Below, piece after piece: positions 51,042 through 58,017 of a DNA stretch of 58,017 nucleotides. How positions within the stretch are numbered: the stretch's first letter is position 1; each line of letters opens with the position of its first letter. Under the pieces are notes generated by a model. That model did not search any database, was not told where the DNA came from, and saw only the letters and a program-made list of their open reading frames with translations. The position numbers were made by a program, and so were the translations under genes. The DNA is taken from positions 1 to 58,017 of the forward strand of contig NZ_JAKUML010000016.1 in NCBI RefSeq assembly GCF_022601685.1. Direction: 5' to 3'. This stretch comes from Acinetobacter sedimenti. Lineage in GTDB: Bacteria > Pseudomonadota > Gammaproteobacteria > Pseudomonadales > Moraxellaceae.

Positions 51042-51698
51042 TTGCCGAACTTTTTGCAAGACTGTCTGATTTATCGTGACGACGATGTGATGGTCATCAA
51101 CAAGCCTGCAGGTCTACTCAGTGTGCCAGGAAAAGGCGAAGCGCTCACTGACAGTGTACAGACACGCCTTTTACAAGAAGAACCAAAAACACTCCTCGTT
51201 CATCGTCTTGATCGAGATACTTCGGGCATTTTAGTCTTTGCTTTAAATAAAGCAGCACAGCGTCATATCTCCATTCAATTCCAACAGCGTCAAACGGAAA
51301 AAAAATATCACGCCATTGTCGAAGGGCATTTGAGCGTACATTTTGACGATTTTGCCGAGATCAATGTGCCTGTGCGTTATGACGAAGCGCATCCACCGTT
51401 GCATATCGCCGATGAATCGCATTCTAAATCTGCGCAAAGTTATTATCAAATTATCGAAAATTTTTATATTCAGGATGTGCCTGTGAGTCGGATTGTCTTA
51501 AAACCGATTACAGGACGTTCGCACCAATTACGTGTACACACTCAATATATCGGTCATCCGATAGTTGGCGATACGCTATATGCCACAACACAAGGGCAAT
51601 CGCTTGCTAAGCGCCTTTGTTTGCATGCGGCGGAGCTAAGTTTTGTACATCCTGTTACAGGGCAAACATTGAACTTTGTTTGCCAAACTCCATTTTAG
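51042..51698 (+). CDS. rluA: RluA-family pseudouridine synthase
   Basis: A 218-residue pseudouridine synthase that lacks an S4 domain, as in E. coli RluA, which modifies U746 of 23S rRNA and U32 of some tRNAs. The catalytic motif HRLDRDTSGI contains the essential Asp. VINKPAGLLSVPG and TGRSHQLRVHTQYIGHPIVG are the other family motifs. TTG 51042 is the start, with GGAAAGG directly upstream. The exact RNA target is inferred from length and motif style. Confidence 0.88.
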   Translation: MPNFLQDCLIYRDDDVMVINKPAGLLSVPGKGEALTDSVQTRLLQEEPKTLLVHRLDRDTSGILVFALNKAAQRHISIQFQQRQTEKKYHAIVEGHLSVHFDDFAEINVPVRYDEAHPPLHIADESHSKSAQSYYQIIENFYIQDVPVSRIVLKPITGRSHQLRVHTQYIGHPIVGDTLYATTQGQSLAKRLCLHAAELSFVHPVTGQTLNFVCQTPF

Positions 51699-51896
51699 AC
51701 TTTTATGATGGTTTTCTAATCGGTTAAAATGCAAACAAAATAGTAATCTGTCATGATGAAGCATGAATGGTAATTTTCAAAAAGCATGGACTGCATTGTC
51801 ATACTTTTTGCTTATTCATTCTGGAAAATATGTGTTGGATTGGTTTGAATTTTAACTCGATAAAATGCATTCAACTTTTTGATTAAGGTGAAAAAC

Positions 51897-54722
51897 TTGC
51901 AACAATTTGCGATCGGACAACGTTGGCTTTCAGATACGGAATCAGAGCTTGGACTGGGCGTACTCATTGATGTCGATGAGCGAGCAATCAGTATTCTGTT
52001 CCCAAAAAGTGATGAAACACGGGTCTATGCACGAAGCAATGCACCTTTATCACGCATTGTGTTCAATATTGGCGATATGATCCAAGATCAAGAAGGATTT
52101 GAATGGCAAGTGCTGTCAGTTGAAGATCGTGGTGGCGTGATGAAGTATCATGCCAAGCGTAACGATGAGAACGGTGATGAAGTCATCAAAGACCTCAATG
52201 AAACTCGACTAGGTGCGCACATCCAATTGTCAAAGCCATTAGAGCGCATGCTTGCCAGTCAGGTCGATTATAAAGAATGGTACGACCTGCGTATCCAAGC
52301 TTTGTTGATGCAAGCGAACATGAAACGTAGCCCGCTACGTGGTTTACTCGGTGCGCGTGTCGGTTTGATTCCGCATCAGCTGTATATTGCCAACGAAGTC
52401 GGGACACGACTTGCGCCACGTGTTTTGCTAGCCGATGAAGTCGGTTTGGGTAAAACCATTGAAGCAGGTTTGATTATCCATCAACAATTGAAAACTGGTC
52501 GTAGTGAACGTGTGCTGATTTTGGTGCCTGACTCGTTGCAATATCAATGGATGATTGAAATGCGTCGTCGTTTCAATTTGCCATTTTCGATTTTTGACCT
52601 GACACGTACTGCATCAATCAAAGAGCATGATCCTGAGCTGAATCCGTTTAGCACCGAGCAGCGTATTATTGCCAGTATTGATTTAATGCTTGATCATCCT
52701 GATTTGCATGAACAAGCCATTGAAGCAGGTTTTGACCTATTGGTGGTCGATGAAGCGCATCATTTGATTTGGTCTGAGCAAGAAGGTGGCAATGATCGCT
52801 ACGATTTGGTTGAAGATTTCGCCAATAAAACTGCGGGTGTGCTGTTATTAACAGCAACACCTGAACAGCTTGGCGTAGAAAGTCATTTTGCTCGCTTGCG
52901 TTTGCTCGATCCACAGCGTTTTAACGATCTTGATCGCTTCTTGGCAGAAGAAGAACAATATCAACAAACCGCTAAAATCGCCGAAGTGTTGATGTCAGAT
53001 ATGCCTTTAGAAGAAGGGCAATTGGCTTCACTCGAACAATTATTAGGTCATCCAATCCAAGATGAGCCTGAACTACGCAATCGTGCCATTCATGAGTTGC
53101 TTGATCGTCATGGTACAGGGCGGATTTTGTTCCGTAATACTCGTGAAGCGATTCAAGGTTTTCCTGGGCGTGATTGTTTGCCTGTGCCGTTGCCACGTCC
53201 TGAAAATTGGCAAACCGAAGGCAAACTGCGTGAGCAAATGTGGCCAGAAGAATTACAGATTGATGGCGCATGGATGGAACATGATCCACGTGTGTCATGG
53301 TTGATGAATGCTCTACGTCATGAGTTAAAGCATAAAAAAGTATTATTAATTGCCCGTAGTGGTCCTGTGGTCGAGTCACTAGAAAGTGCATTGCGTATCC
53401 ATGCAGGCATTCGCACCGCAATGTTCCATGAAGGCATGAGCTTATTAGAACGTGACCAAGCGGCAGCGTACTTTGCCGAAGACAGCTACGGCGCACAGAT
53501 TCTGCTGTGTTCTGAAATTGGTTCGGAAGGACGAAATTTCCAATTCGCCAGTGATTTGGTGTTGTTTGATTTACCTGCCAATCCTGATGTGTTGGAACAG
53601 CGTATTGGTCGTCTTGATCGTATAGGTCAGGAAAATCGCATTCAAATCCATGTGCCATATATCGAAGGCACAGCGCAAGAGCGCATGTTCCGTTGGTATA
53701 ACGAAGGGCTGAATATTTTTAGTCAGATTTCTCCGACAGCGCAGACTTTGCAAGAAAACTTTATTGTTGAGCTCAAAGAAAACTTATTGGCGGATACACC
53801 TGAATTCGAACCACTGCTTGAACAAGTCAATGAGCAACGTCTACAGCTTGAAGCGGCCATGCAAGAAGGGCGAGATCGTTTGCTGGAATATAACTCGTGT
53901 CGTCCGCAAGTGGCAAAACGTATTGTTAAAGCACTTGAAGATTATGAAGATAATTCACTTGTGCCTGACTTTATCAAACGCTTTATGTCGGCGACCAATA
54001 TCGACTTTGATGAGCAAAGTAACGGGACAGTGATCATTCGCCCGACTGATCAGATGCAAGTGCAAGGTTTGCAACTTGAAGAAGATGGCATGACTGTGAC
54101 GTTCTATCGTGATCAAGCGCAGACTCGTGAAGATAGTCAGTTCTTAACACTTGAGCATCCTTTTGTGGAAAGTGTCATGGAGCTGATCAACACCCAATCT
54201 TTTGGTAGCACCAATGTTGCTTTACTGAAAAGCAATGCAATCAAAGCAGGCACCATGTTGGTGGAGATGTGGTTTAAAGTCGATGTGATTGCACCAAAAG
54301 TACTGAATCTCGGTGCAAGTCTACCAAAACAATTGATCCGTGTCTTGCTCACTGAGAACGGTCAAGATTTGTCAGAAAAAATTGCATCACATATCTTGCA
54401 ACCTTATACGCAACATCTTGATGGCAATAATGCACGCCAAGTGATCAAAGCTCGACGTGAAGTGATTGAAGCACGTTATGCGCAAGCGCTAGATATGGTC
54501 AAAGCGCAATTGCCACAGATTCAAGAAGGTGCACAGCAACATTATGAGAAGCGTTGGCAAAAGGAAATTGACCGCTTGAATTATCTCAAACAGCATAATC
54601 CAAGCATTCGCCAAGATGAAGTAGATCGCTTGGTGAAGCATCAACAAGAAGGTTTGGGCTTACTGAAACAGCTCAGCATTTCTCCTGAAGCGATCCGTGT
54701 TTTGGTGTCGGTGAATCCTTAA
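51897..54722 (+). CDS. rapA: RNA polymerase-associated ATPase RapA (HepA)
   Basis: RapA is a Swi2/Snf2-type translocase that recycles stalled or post-termination RNA polymerase. The 941-residue protein has Tudor-like N-terminal domains (1-115). The helicase core has Walker A EVGLGKT (181-187), DEAH box (285-288) and motif VI (EQRIGRLDRIGQ), and a C-terminal region follows. TTG 51897 is preferred as start: AAGG lies 8 bp upstream and the product then begins MQQFAIGQRWLSDTESELGL as in RapA homologues. Frames from 51879 or 51888 lack this fit. It is expressed alone. Confidence 0.95.
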   Translation: MQQFAIGQRWLSDTESELGLGVLIDVDERAISILFPKSDETRVYARSNAPLSRIVFNIGDMIQDQEGFEWQVLSVEDRGGVMKYHAKRNDENGDEVIKDLNETRLGAHIQLSKPLERMLASQVDYKEWYDLRIQALLMQANMKRSPLRGLLGARVGLIPHQLYIANEVGTRLAPRVLLADEVGLGKTIEAGLIIHQQLKTGRSERVLILVPDSLQYQWMIEMRRRFNLPFSIFDLTRTASIKEHDPELNPFSTEQRIIASIDLMLDHPDLHEQAIEAGFDLLVVDEAHHLIWSEQEGGNDRYDLVEDFANKTAGVLLLTATPEQLGVESHFARLRLLDPQRFNDLDRFLAEEEQYQQTAKIAEVLMSDMPLEEGQLASLEQLLGHPIQDEPELRNRAIHELLDRHGTGRILFRNTREAIQGFPGRDCLPVPLPRPENWQTEGKLREQMWPEELQIDGAWMEHDPRVSWLMNALRHELKHKKVLLIARSGPVVESLESALRIHAGIRTAMFHEGMSLLERDQAAAYFAEDSYGAQILLCSEIGSEGRNFQFASDLVLFDLPANPDVLEQRIGRLDRIGQENRIQIHVPYIEGTAQERMFRWYNEGLNIFSQISPTAQTLQENFIVELKENLLADTPEFEPLLEQVNEQRLQLEAAMQEGRDRLLEYNSCRPQVAKRIVKALEDYEDNSLVPDFIKRFMSATNIDFDEQSNGTVIIRPTDQMQVQGLQLEEDGMTVTFYRDQAQTREDSQFLTLEHPFVESVMELINTQSFGSTNVALLKSNAIKAGTMLVEMWFKVDVIAPKVLNLGASLPKQLIRVLLTENGQDLSEKIASHILQPYTQHLDGNNARQVIKARREVIEARYAQALDMVKAQLPQIQEGAQQHYEKRWQKEIDRLNYLKQHNPSIRQDEVDRLVKHQQEGLGLLKQLSISPEAIRVLVSVNP

Positions 54723-54746
54723 TCGGTGATAAAATTAAGTGAAAAC

Positions 54747-54777
54747 AAAAAACGCATTCAACTTGAATGCGTTTTTT
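54747..54777. terminator. Bidirectional terminator between rapA and alr
   Basis: ACGCATTCA (54752-54760) and TGAATGCGT (54764-54772) with a 3-nt loop, an A-run before and a T-run after, between convergent genes. Confidence 0.9.
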
Positions 54778-54853
54778 GTGATCAGTGTCTGAAATCTAAA
54801 ATCTAAACTTTGAGCAACTATAGTCAAAGAAATTAAGTGTTCTGACTTTATCT

Positions 54854-55936
54854 TCAGTCTTCAACAATCACTTCAGGACGTTTAGTCAATCGGCACAGTA
54901 ACTCATAACCAATTGATTGATTGCACTGTGCAACCTCATCAATAGATTGTGTATCTCCCCATAGTTCTACGATATCGCCTAATTTTACTTGATTTTCAAT
55001 ACTGCTCACATCAACTGTGATCATATCCATACTGACACGACCTACTACAGGTACTTTTTGACCTGCAATAGCGACGAAGTTTTGCGCAAATAAAGAACGT
55101 GGATAGCCATCACCGTAGCCAATAGATACTACAGCAATGGTTATATCGCGTTCAGACGTAAAGCTAGAGCCATAGCCAACATGTTCGCCAATCTTAATTG
55201 GATTGATCGCAATGATTTGTGCTTCAAACTGCATCACCACTTCAAGACCTAAAGATGAAGCCGTGCGATCAAAGAACGGGGAAGCGCCATACAGCATAAT
55301 TCCGGGACGGACATAATCAAAATGCAAATCAGCCCAATTAAAAATCGCCGCAGAGTTACAGCAAGATACTTCGATCGGTTCACATGCTTGTTTGATGGAT
55401 AAAAGTTGGTCAATTTGCGCTTGGTTCATTGGGTGGTCAGGGACATCCGCATTGGCAAAGTGCATTGCAAGTACGCAGTGAAAGCCTTCATTTTTTAAGT
55501 GCTGAATCACTTCAATAATTTGATCGGCTTTAAAGCCAAGACGATTCATGCCACTGTTGAGTTTGACCCAAACTTTTAAGCCTGCATTTTTATAATTGTC
55601 TTTATGCTCAAGTAGCCAATCTAGTTGTTGCTGATGATGAATGACGCATTCAAATTTTTGTTGAATCGCAATCGACATTTCTTCAGCTTCAAATACACCT
55701 TCAATCAATGTAATTGGTTTGTCATTACCAAGAGTGCGAATTTCTAGTGCTTCAGCAAGGCTTGCAACACCGAAAGCATCTGTATTTGAAAATGCCTCAA
55801 CCGCATGTTGTACACCAATACCATAAGCATTGGCTTTCACCATGCTGATCACCTTGCTGTTTGGTGCAAGGTGTCGAACGCGTTGCAGATTGTGTTGTAG
55901 CGCAGATTTGCGGATACGAATAACAGCGTGACGCAC
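54854..55936 (-). CDS. alr: Alanine racemase
   Basis: A PLP enzyme that makes D-alanine for peptidoglycan. In 360 residues the PLP lysine is Lys34 (SMVKANAYGIG), and the second catalytic base is Tyr255 (HVGYGSSF). The C-terminal beta domain has VPVVGRVSMDMITVDVS. It starts at GTG 55936 with AGGAAG about 5 bp upstream, 44 bp behind dnaB on the same strand. The dnaB-alr order is the same as in E. coli, pointing to co-transcription from dnaB. Confidence 0.96.
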   Translation of the reverse strand: MRHAVIRIRKSALQHNLQRVRHLAPNSKVISMVKANAYGIGVQHAVEAFSNTDAFGVASLAEALEIRTLGNDKPITLIEGVFEAEEMSIAIQQKFECVIHHQQQLDWLLEHKDNYKNAGLKVWVKLNSGMNRLGFKADQIIEVIQHLKNEGFHCVLAMHFANADVPDHPMNQAQIDQLLSIKQACEPIEVSCCNSAAIFNWADLHFDYVRPGIMLYGASPFFDRTASSLGLEVVMQFEAQIIAINPIKIGEHVGYGSSFTSERDITIAVVSIGYGDGYPRSLFAQNFVAIAGQKVPVVGRVSMDMITVDVSSIENQVKLGDIVELWGDTQSIDEVAQCNQSIGYELLCRLTKRPEVIVED

Positions 55937-55980
55937 TATAACTTCCTTAAAACCGTAATGACACTAAGAGGGTGATGACT

Positions 55981-57417
55981 TTATTCATCATCTTGGAATT
56001 GATTGTAGAACTCTGGAGAAAGGTTACTAAAACGGGTGTATTGACCTTCGAACGCGAGGCGTACTGTACCAATCGGGCCGTTACGTTGTTTACCAATGAT
56101 GATTTCAGCAGTACCTGCTTCTTTCGATTCTTTATTATAAACCTCGTCACGGTAAATAAACATAATCAAATCGGCATCTTGCTCGATCGCACCAGATTCA
56201 CGCAAATCTGACATCACAGGGCGTTTGTTTGGACGATTCTCAAGACTACGGTTGAGCTGTGAAAGGGCAATCACAGGGCAATTCATTTCTTTGGCAAGCG
56301 CCTTTAGGCTTCGAGAAATTTCTGAAATCTCACCAACACGGTTATCACCCATACCTGGTACTTTCATGAGCTGTAGATAATCGACCATGATACAGCCGAG
56401 TTTACCATGTTGCTTGGCGATACGACGTGCACGTGAACGTAGTTCTGTCGGTGGAAGTGCTGACGAATCATCAATATATAGATGCTTTTGCTGAAGGTGA
56501 ACCATACTGCTGGTCACTTTCGACCACTCATCTGCATCGAGATTACCCGACCGCAAATGCCCTTGATTAACTCGTCCAAATGCGGAAATTAAACGCATGG
56601 CAATCGAATCCGCAGGCATTTCCATTGAGAAAACTAATGCAGGCAGGTCGCAGTTAAACAGTACACTTTCCACTAAGTTCATGGCAAAAGTCGTTTTACC
56701 CATCGACGGACGAGCTGCCACAATGATGAGATCACCAGATTGCATACCATAAGTTTTATTATCGAGCTCTAAGAAACCTGTGGTCAAACCAGTGATATTG
56801 CCTTCAAGCTTGGAAAGTTCATCGAGTTTGGTCACGACTTTTGCCGTGACATCGCTGATAGATTGTGGTCCTGACTGGCTTTGACGGTTATTATATTGTT
56901 CTGCAAGTGAGAAGATATTGGTTTCTGCACGATCAAGAATATCACGGACACTTTGACCTTTTGGATCATAAGCTGTACGTAGGATTTCATTGCCGACGGA
57001 TATCATATTGCGCAAAGTTGCTGTTTCTTTCACTTTTTCTGCGTAGGCAGGTAAATTGAAAAGTGATGGTGGGGATTCGGCAAGCAATTGCATCAGATAG
57101 GCTTCACCGCCAGCATCCTCTAGCATGTGTTGATTGGTCAGCCAATCATTAACCATTACTGCATCATAAGGTTGATTTGAATCTGCAAGATTTTTAATCG
57201 CTCGAAAAATATGGCGGTGACGTGTCGCATAAAATTCATTCTCAAGCAAAATATCAGCAACACTTTCCCAAGATTCGGCAACTGTCATTAACGCAGCGAG
57301 TACAGCTTGCTCCATCGTCAGGTTGTGCGGTGGTGTGCGAAGATTCGGGTTGTTTTCCGAGAGTTCGGTACTGCTCGATTTCTTCGTTTTTTTTGCGGTG
57401 GAATCCGTTGCTACCAT
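55981..57417 (-). CDS. dnaB: Replicative DNA helicase DnaB
   Basis: The hexameric helicase that unwinds DNA ahead of the replisome. The 478-residue protein has an N-terminal DnaG/DnaC-interaction domain (about 25-130, LTMEQAVLAALM). After a linker comes the RecA-like domain with Walker A AARPSMGKTT (Lys241), SMEMPADSIAMRL, MVDYLQLM (Walker B) and the arginine-finger region SRSLKALAKEMNCPVIALSQ. No intein interrupts it. It is the first gene of the dnaB-alr unit. Confidence 0.97.
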   Translation of the reverse strand: MVATDSTAKKTKKSSSTELSENNPNLRTPPHNLTMEQAVLAALMTVAESWESVADILLENEFYATRHRHIFRAIKNLADSNQPYDAVMVNDWLTNQHMLEDAGGEAYLMQLLAESPPSLFNLPAYAEKVKETATLRNMISVGNEILRTAYDPKGQSVRDILDRAETNIFSLAEQYNNRQSQSGPQSISDVTAKVVTKLDELSKLEGNITGLTTGFLELDNKTYGMQSGDLIIVAARPSMGKTTFAMNLVESVLFNCDLPALVFSMEMPADSIAMRLISAFGRVNQGHLRSGNLDADEWSKVTSSMVHLQQKHLYIDDSSALPPTELRSRARRIAKQHGKLGCIMVDYLQLMKVPGMGDNRVGEISEISRSLKALAKEMNCPVIALSQLNRSLENRPNKRPVMSDLRESGAIEQDADLIMFIYRDEVYNKESKEAGTAEIIIGKQRNGPIGTVRLAFEGQYTRFSNLSPEFYNQFQDDE

Positions 57418-57749
57418 ATTGCCATATGCCTATTGCATGAAATTAAACGATCAAAAAAGTAGTTTGGAGATTTTGTCTGACTACAGATTTAGCGATAAAT
57501 TCTAGCACTAAAGTGGGTTGATGGGGCAGGCATGATGGATAAAATTGATAGCAGATCCATATAATTTTTTAGAGCGTGCGAAGGTTAAGCTATAAATCTC
57601 TATAATTGTAAGTGAATTTAAACACACTTAGCAGTCTTCTTAATTTGTGAAATTTTGACCTGTGGCTTGATTTTGTTTTTATTCTTAGATTAGCAATTGA
57701 AGTTCACTGATGTGAGTCTATTTTCCCGTACACTTTCACTTGGGAGATT
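57418..57749. other. dnaB upstream region next to IS remnants
   Basis: About 330 AT-rich bases without a convincing gene. They should hold the dnaB promoter on the minus strand, but no hexamer pair stands out. The part near 57660-57749 is probably the outer end of the decayed element whose transposase remnant begins at 57750; its exact boundary cannot be seen. Confidence 0.4.
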
Positions 57750-57900
57750 CTAGGCAGCGAAGCTATAAAAGTCTTCTGTCATTTGGTTTGGTGTTTTAAA
57801 ATCTAACCCCTTTTGAATCCGTCGTTGATTATAGAATAAGGGTCTAGATAACTTTAGAGTGGATTCTCTCTTAATTCTTTGAGTAGTTTAGCATAGAGGT
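57750..57900 (-). pseudogene. Decayed C-terminal remnant of an integrase-type transposase
   Basis: On the minus strand the last codons read RPLFYNQRRIQKGLDFKTP followed by a short tail and TAG. This is the typical end of rve-type DDE transposases (IS3/IS481-like). Upstream in a different frame lies LYAKLLKELRENPL, so a frameshift or small deletion separates the two parts, and an in-frame stop is at 57888-57890. The sequence is cut at 57900 by the left end of another IS, so most of the gene is lost. The family cannot be fixed from 50 residues. Confidence 0.7.
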
Positions 57901-57927
57901 TTGAATAGCCACCGATTTTGTAGACAC
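57901..57927 (+). repeat. Left terminal inverted repeat of the IS3-type element
   Basis: TTGAATAGCCACC begins this 27-bp end, which is complementary with four mismatches to the right end at 96-122. It abuts the transposase remnant directly, which shows that the IS inserted into or beside an older element. Confidence 0.75.
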
Positions 57928-58002
57928 CTTTTAGTTAGATATGGACTGCCACCACTCTCCTAGACAAATATGGTCTATTCTTTTTGCATAGGAGAAAACA
58001 TT

Positions 58003-58017
58003 ATGAGTGGACAACGT
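58003..58017 (+). CDS. IS3-family OrfA, first five codons only
   Basis: ATG at 58003 with AGGAG 8 bp upstream, reading MSGQR to the window edge. The assignment depends on its position behind the IS left end and on the similarity of this start to IS3-group OrfA proteins. Nothing of the DNA-binding domain is visible. Confidence 0.6.

Larger units (their letters stand above)
57901..58017 (+). mobile_element. 5' end of an IS3-family insertion sequence (cut by the window end)
   Basis: The first 117 bp of an element oriented to the right. After the inverted repeat comes a short leader, AGGAG (57990-57994), and an ATG at 58003 giving MSGQR, the usual beginning of an IS3-group OrfA helix-turn-helix protein. 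The rest is outside the window. Confidence 0.75.

Noticed and set aside
52972..53658. 228-codon open frame antisense to rapA
   Set aside because: Lies opposite a highly conserved gene, has His/Gln-rich shadow composition and no family features.
1..58017. Composite transposon bounded by the two IS ends
   Set aside because: The interior is essential core chromosome (dnaB, gltA, alr, nadE) and flanks show no shared target duplication; contig boundaries explain it better.

Overview
The window is a 58 kb stretch of gammaproteobacterial chromosome with low GC. It almost certainly comes from the genus Acinetobacter (Moraxellaceae); I cannot name the species from sequence alone. The genus call rests on the fused prephenate dehydrogenase/EPSP synthase directly behind pheA, the divergent gltA and sdhCDAB, the style of the FolD, GltA and RapA proteins, the dnaB-alr pair, and frequent GTG/TTG starts. 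Almost everything inside is core housekeeping. The accessory parts are insertion sequence (IS) fragments at both extremes and an AT-rich restriction-type gene near 48.3-49.3 kb.

Layout. 1-122 is the 3' end of an IS3-type element, followed by a Tat/lipobox PhoD-like phosphatase. 2.2-2.6 kb holds tRNA-Leu and tRNA-Cys; 2.7-5.7 kb holds folD, a methyltransferase, a small lipoprotein, a degenerate metallo-beta-lactamase-like protein and tRNA-Met. 5.8-9.1 kb holds nadE with an overlapping partner and an orphan HExxH protein. 9.2-14.6 kb is the TCA block: gltA on minus, sdhCDAB on plus, and a 670-bp control region between them with a perfect 9-8-9 inverted repeat and a Fur-box-like site. 14.9-22.0 kb holds a FabH-type ketosynthase, a CBS protein, an SlyD-like isomerase, NDH-2, a D,D-carboxypeptidase and the CbpM/CbpA co-chaperone pair. 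22.1-28.6 kb holds an M61 peptidase, tag, a UDG-superfamily gene, an ArsR-family regulator, a hydrolase, dapD and an outer-membrane protein.

28.8-37.2 kb holds an FMN glutamate-synthase-like membrane protein, the aromatic amino-acid operon pheA-tyrA/aroA, a carboxymuconolactone-decarboxylase-family protein, a small KTSC-like protein, and coq7 with an LplT-like transporter. 37.5-44.9 kb is tamA-tamB for outer-membrane assembly. 45.3-47.9 kb is acnB. 48.0-49.7 kb is a small accessory neighbourhood: a 63-aa ORF, an Mrr-type nuclease flanked by an 8-bp direct repeat, and a 112-aa unknown. Then come a cation-diffusion exporter, rluA, rapA, alr and dnaB. The window closes with a decayed transposase remnant cut off by the left end of an IS3-type element.

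The IS pieces at the two ends (122 and 117 bp) carry the same terminal inverted repeat in the same orientation. This looks like a draft contig that stops inside a multi-copy IS. Functionally, citrate synthase, aconitase B, succinate dehydrogenase and NDH-2 cover parts of central respiration, while PheA, TyrA-AroA, DapD, Alr and NadE cover amino-acid, cell-wall and cofactor synthesis. The most unusual locus is the Mrr-type gene with its N-terminal putative sensor domain, which looks inserted between two small native genes.
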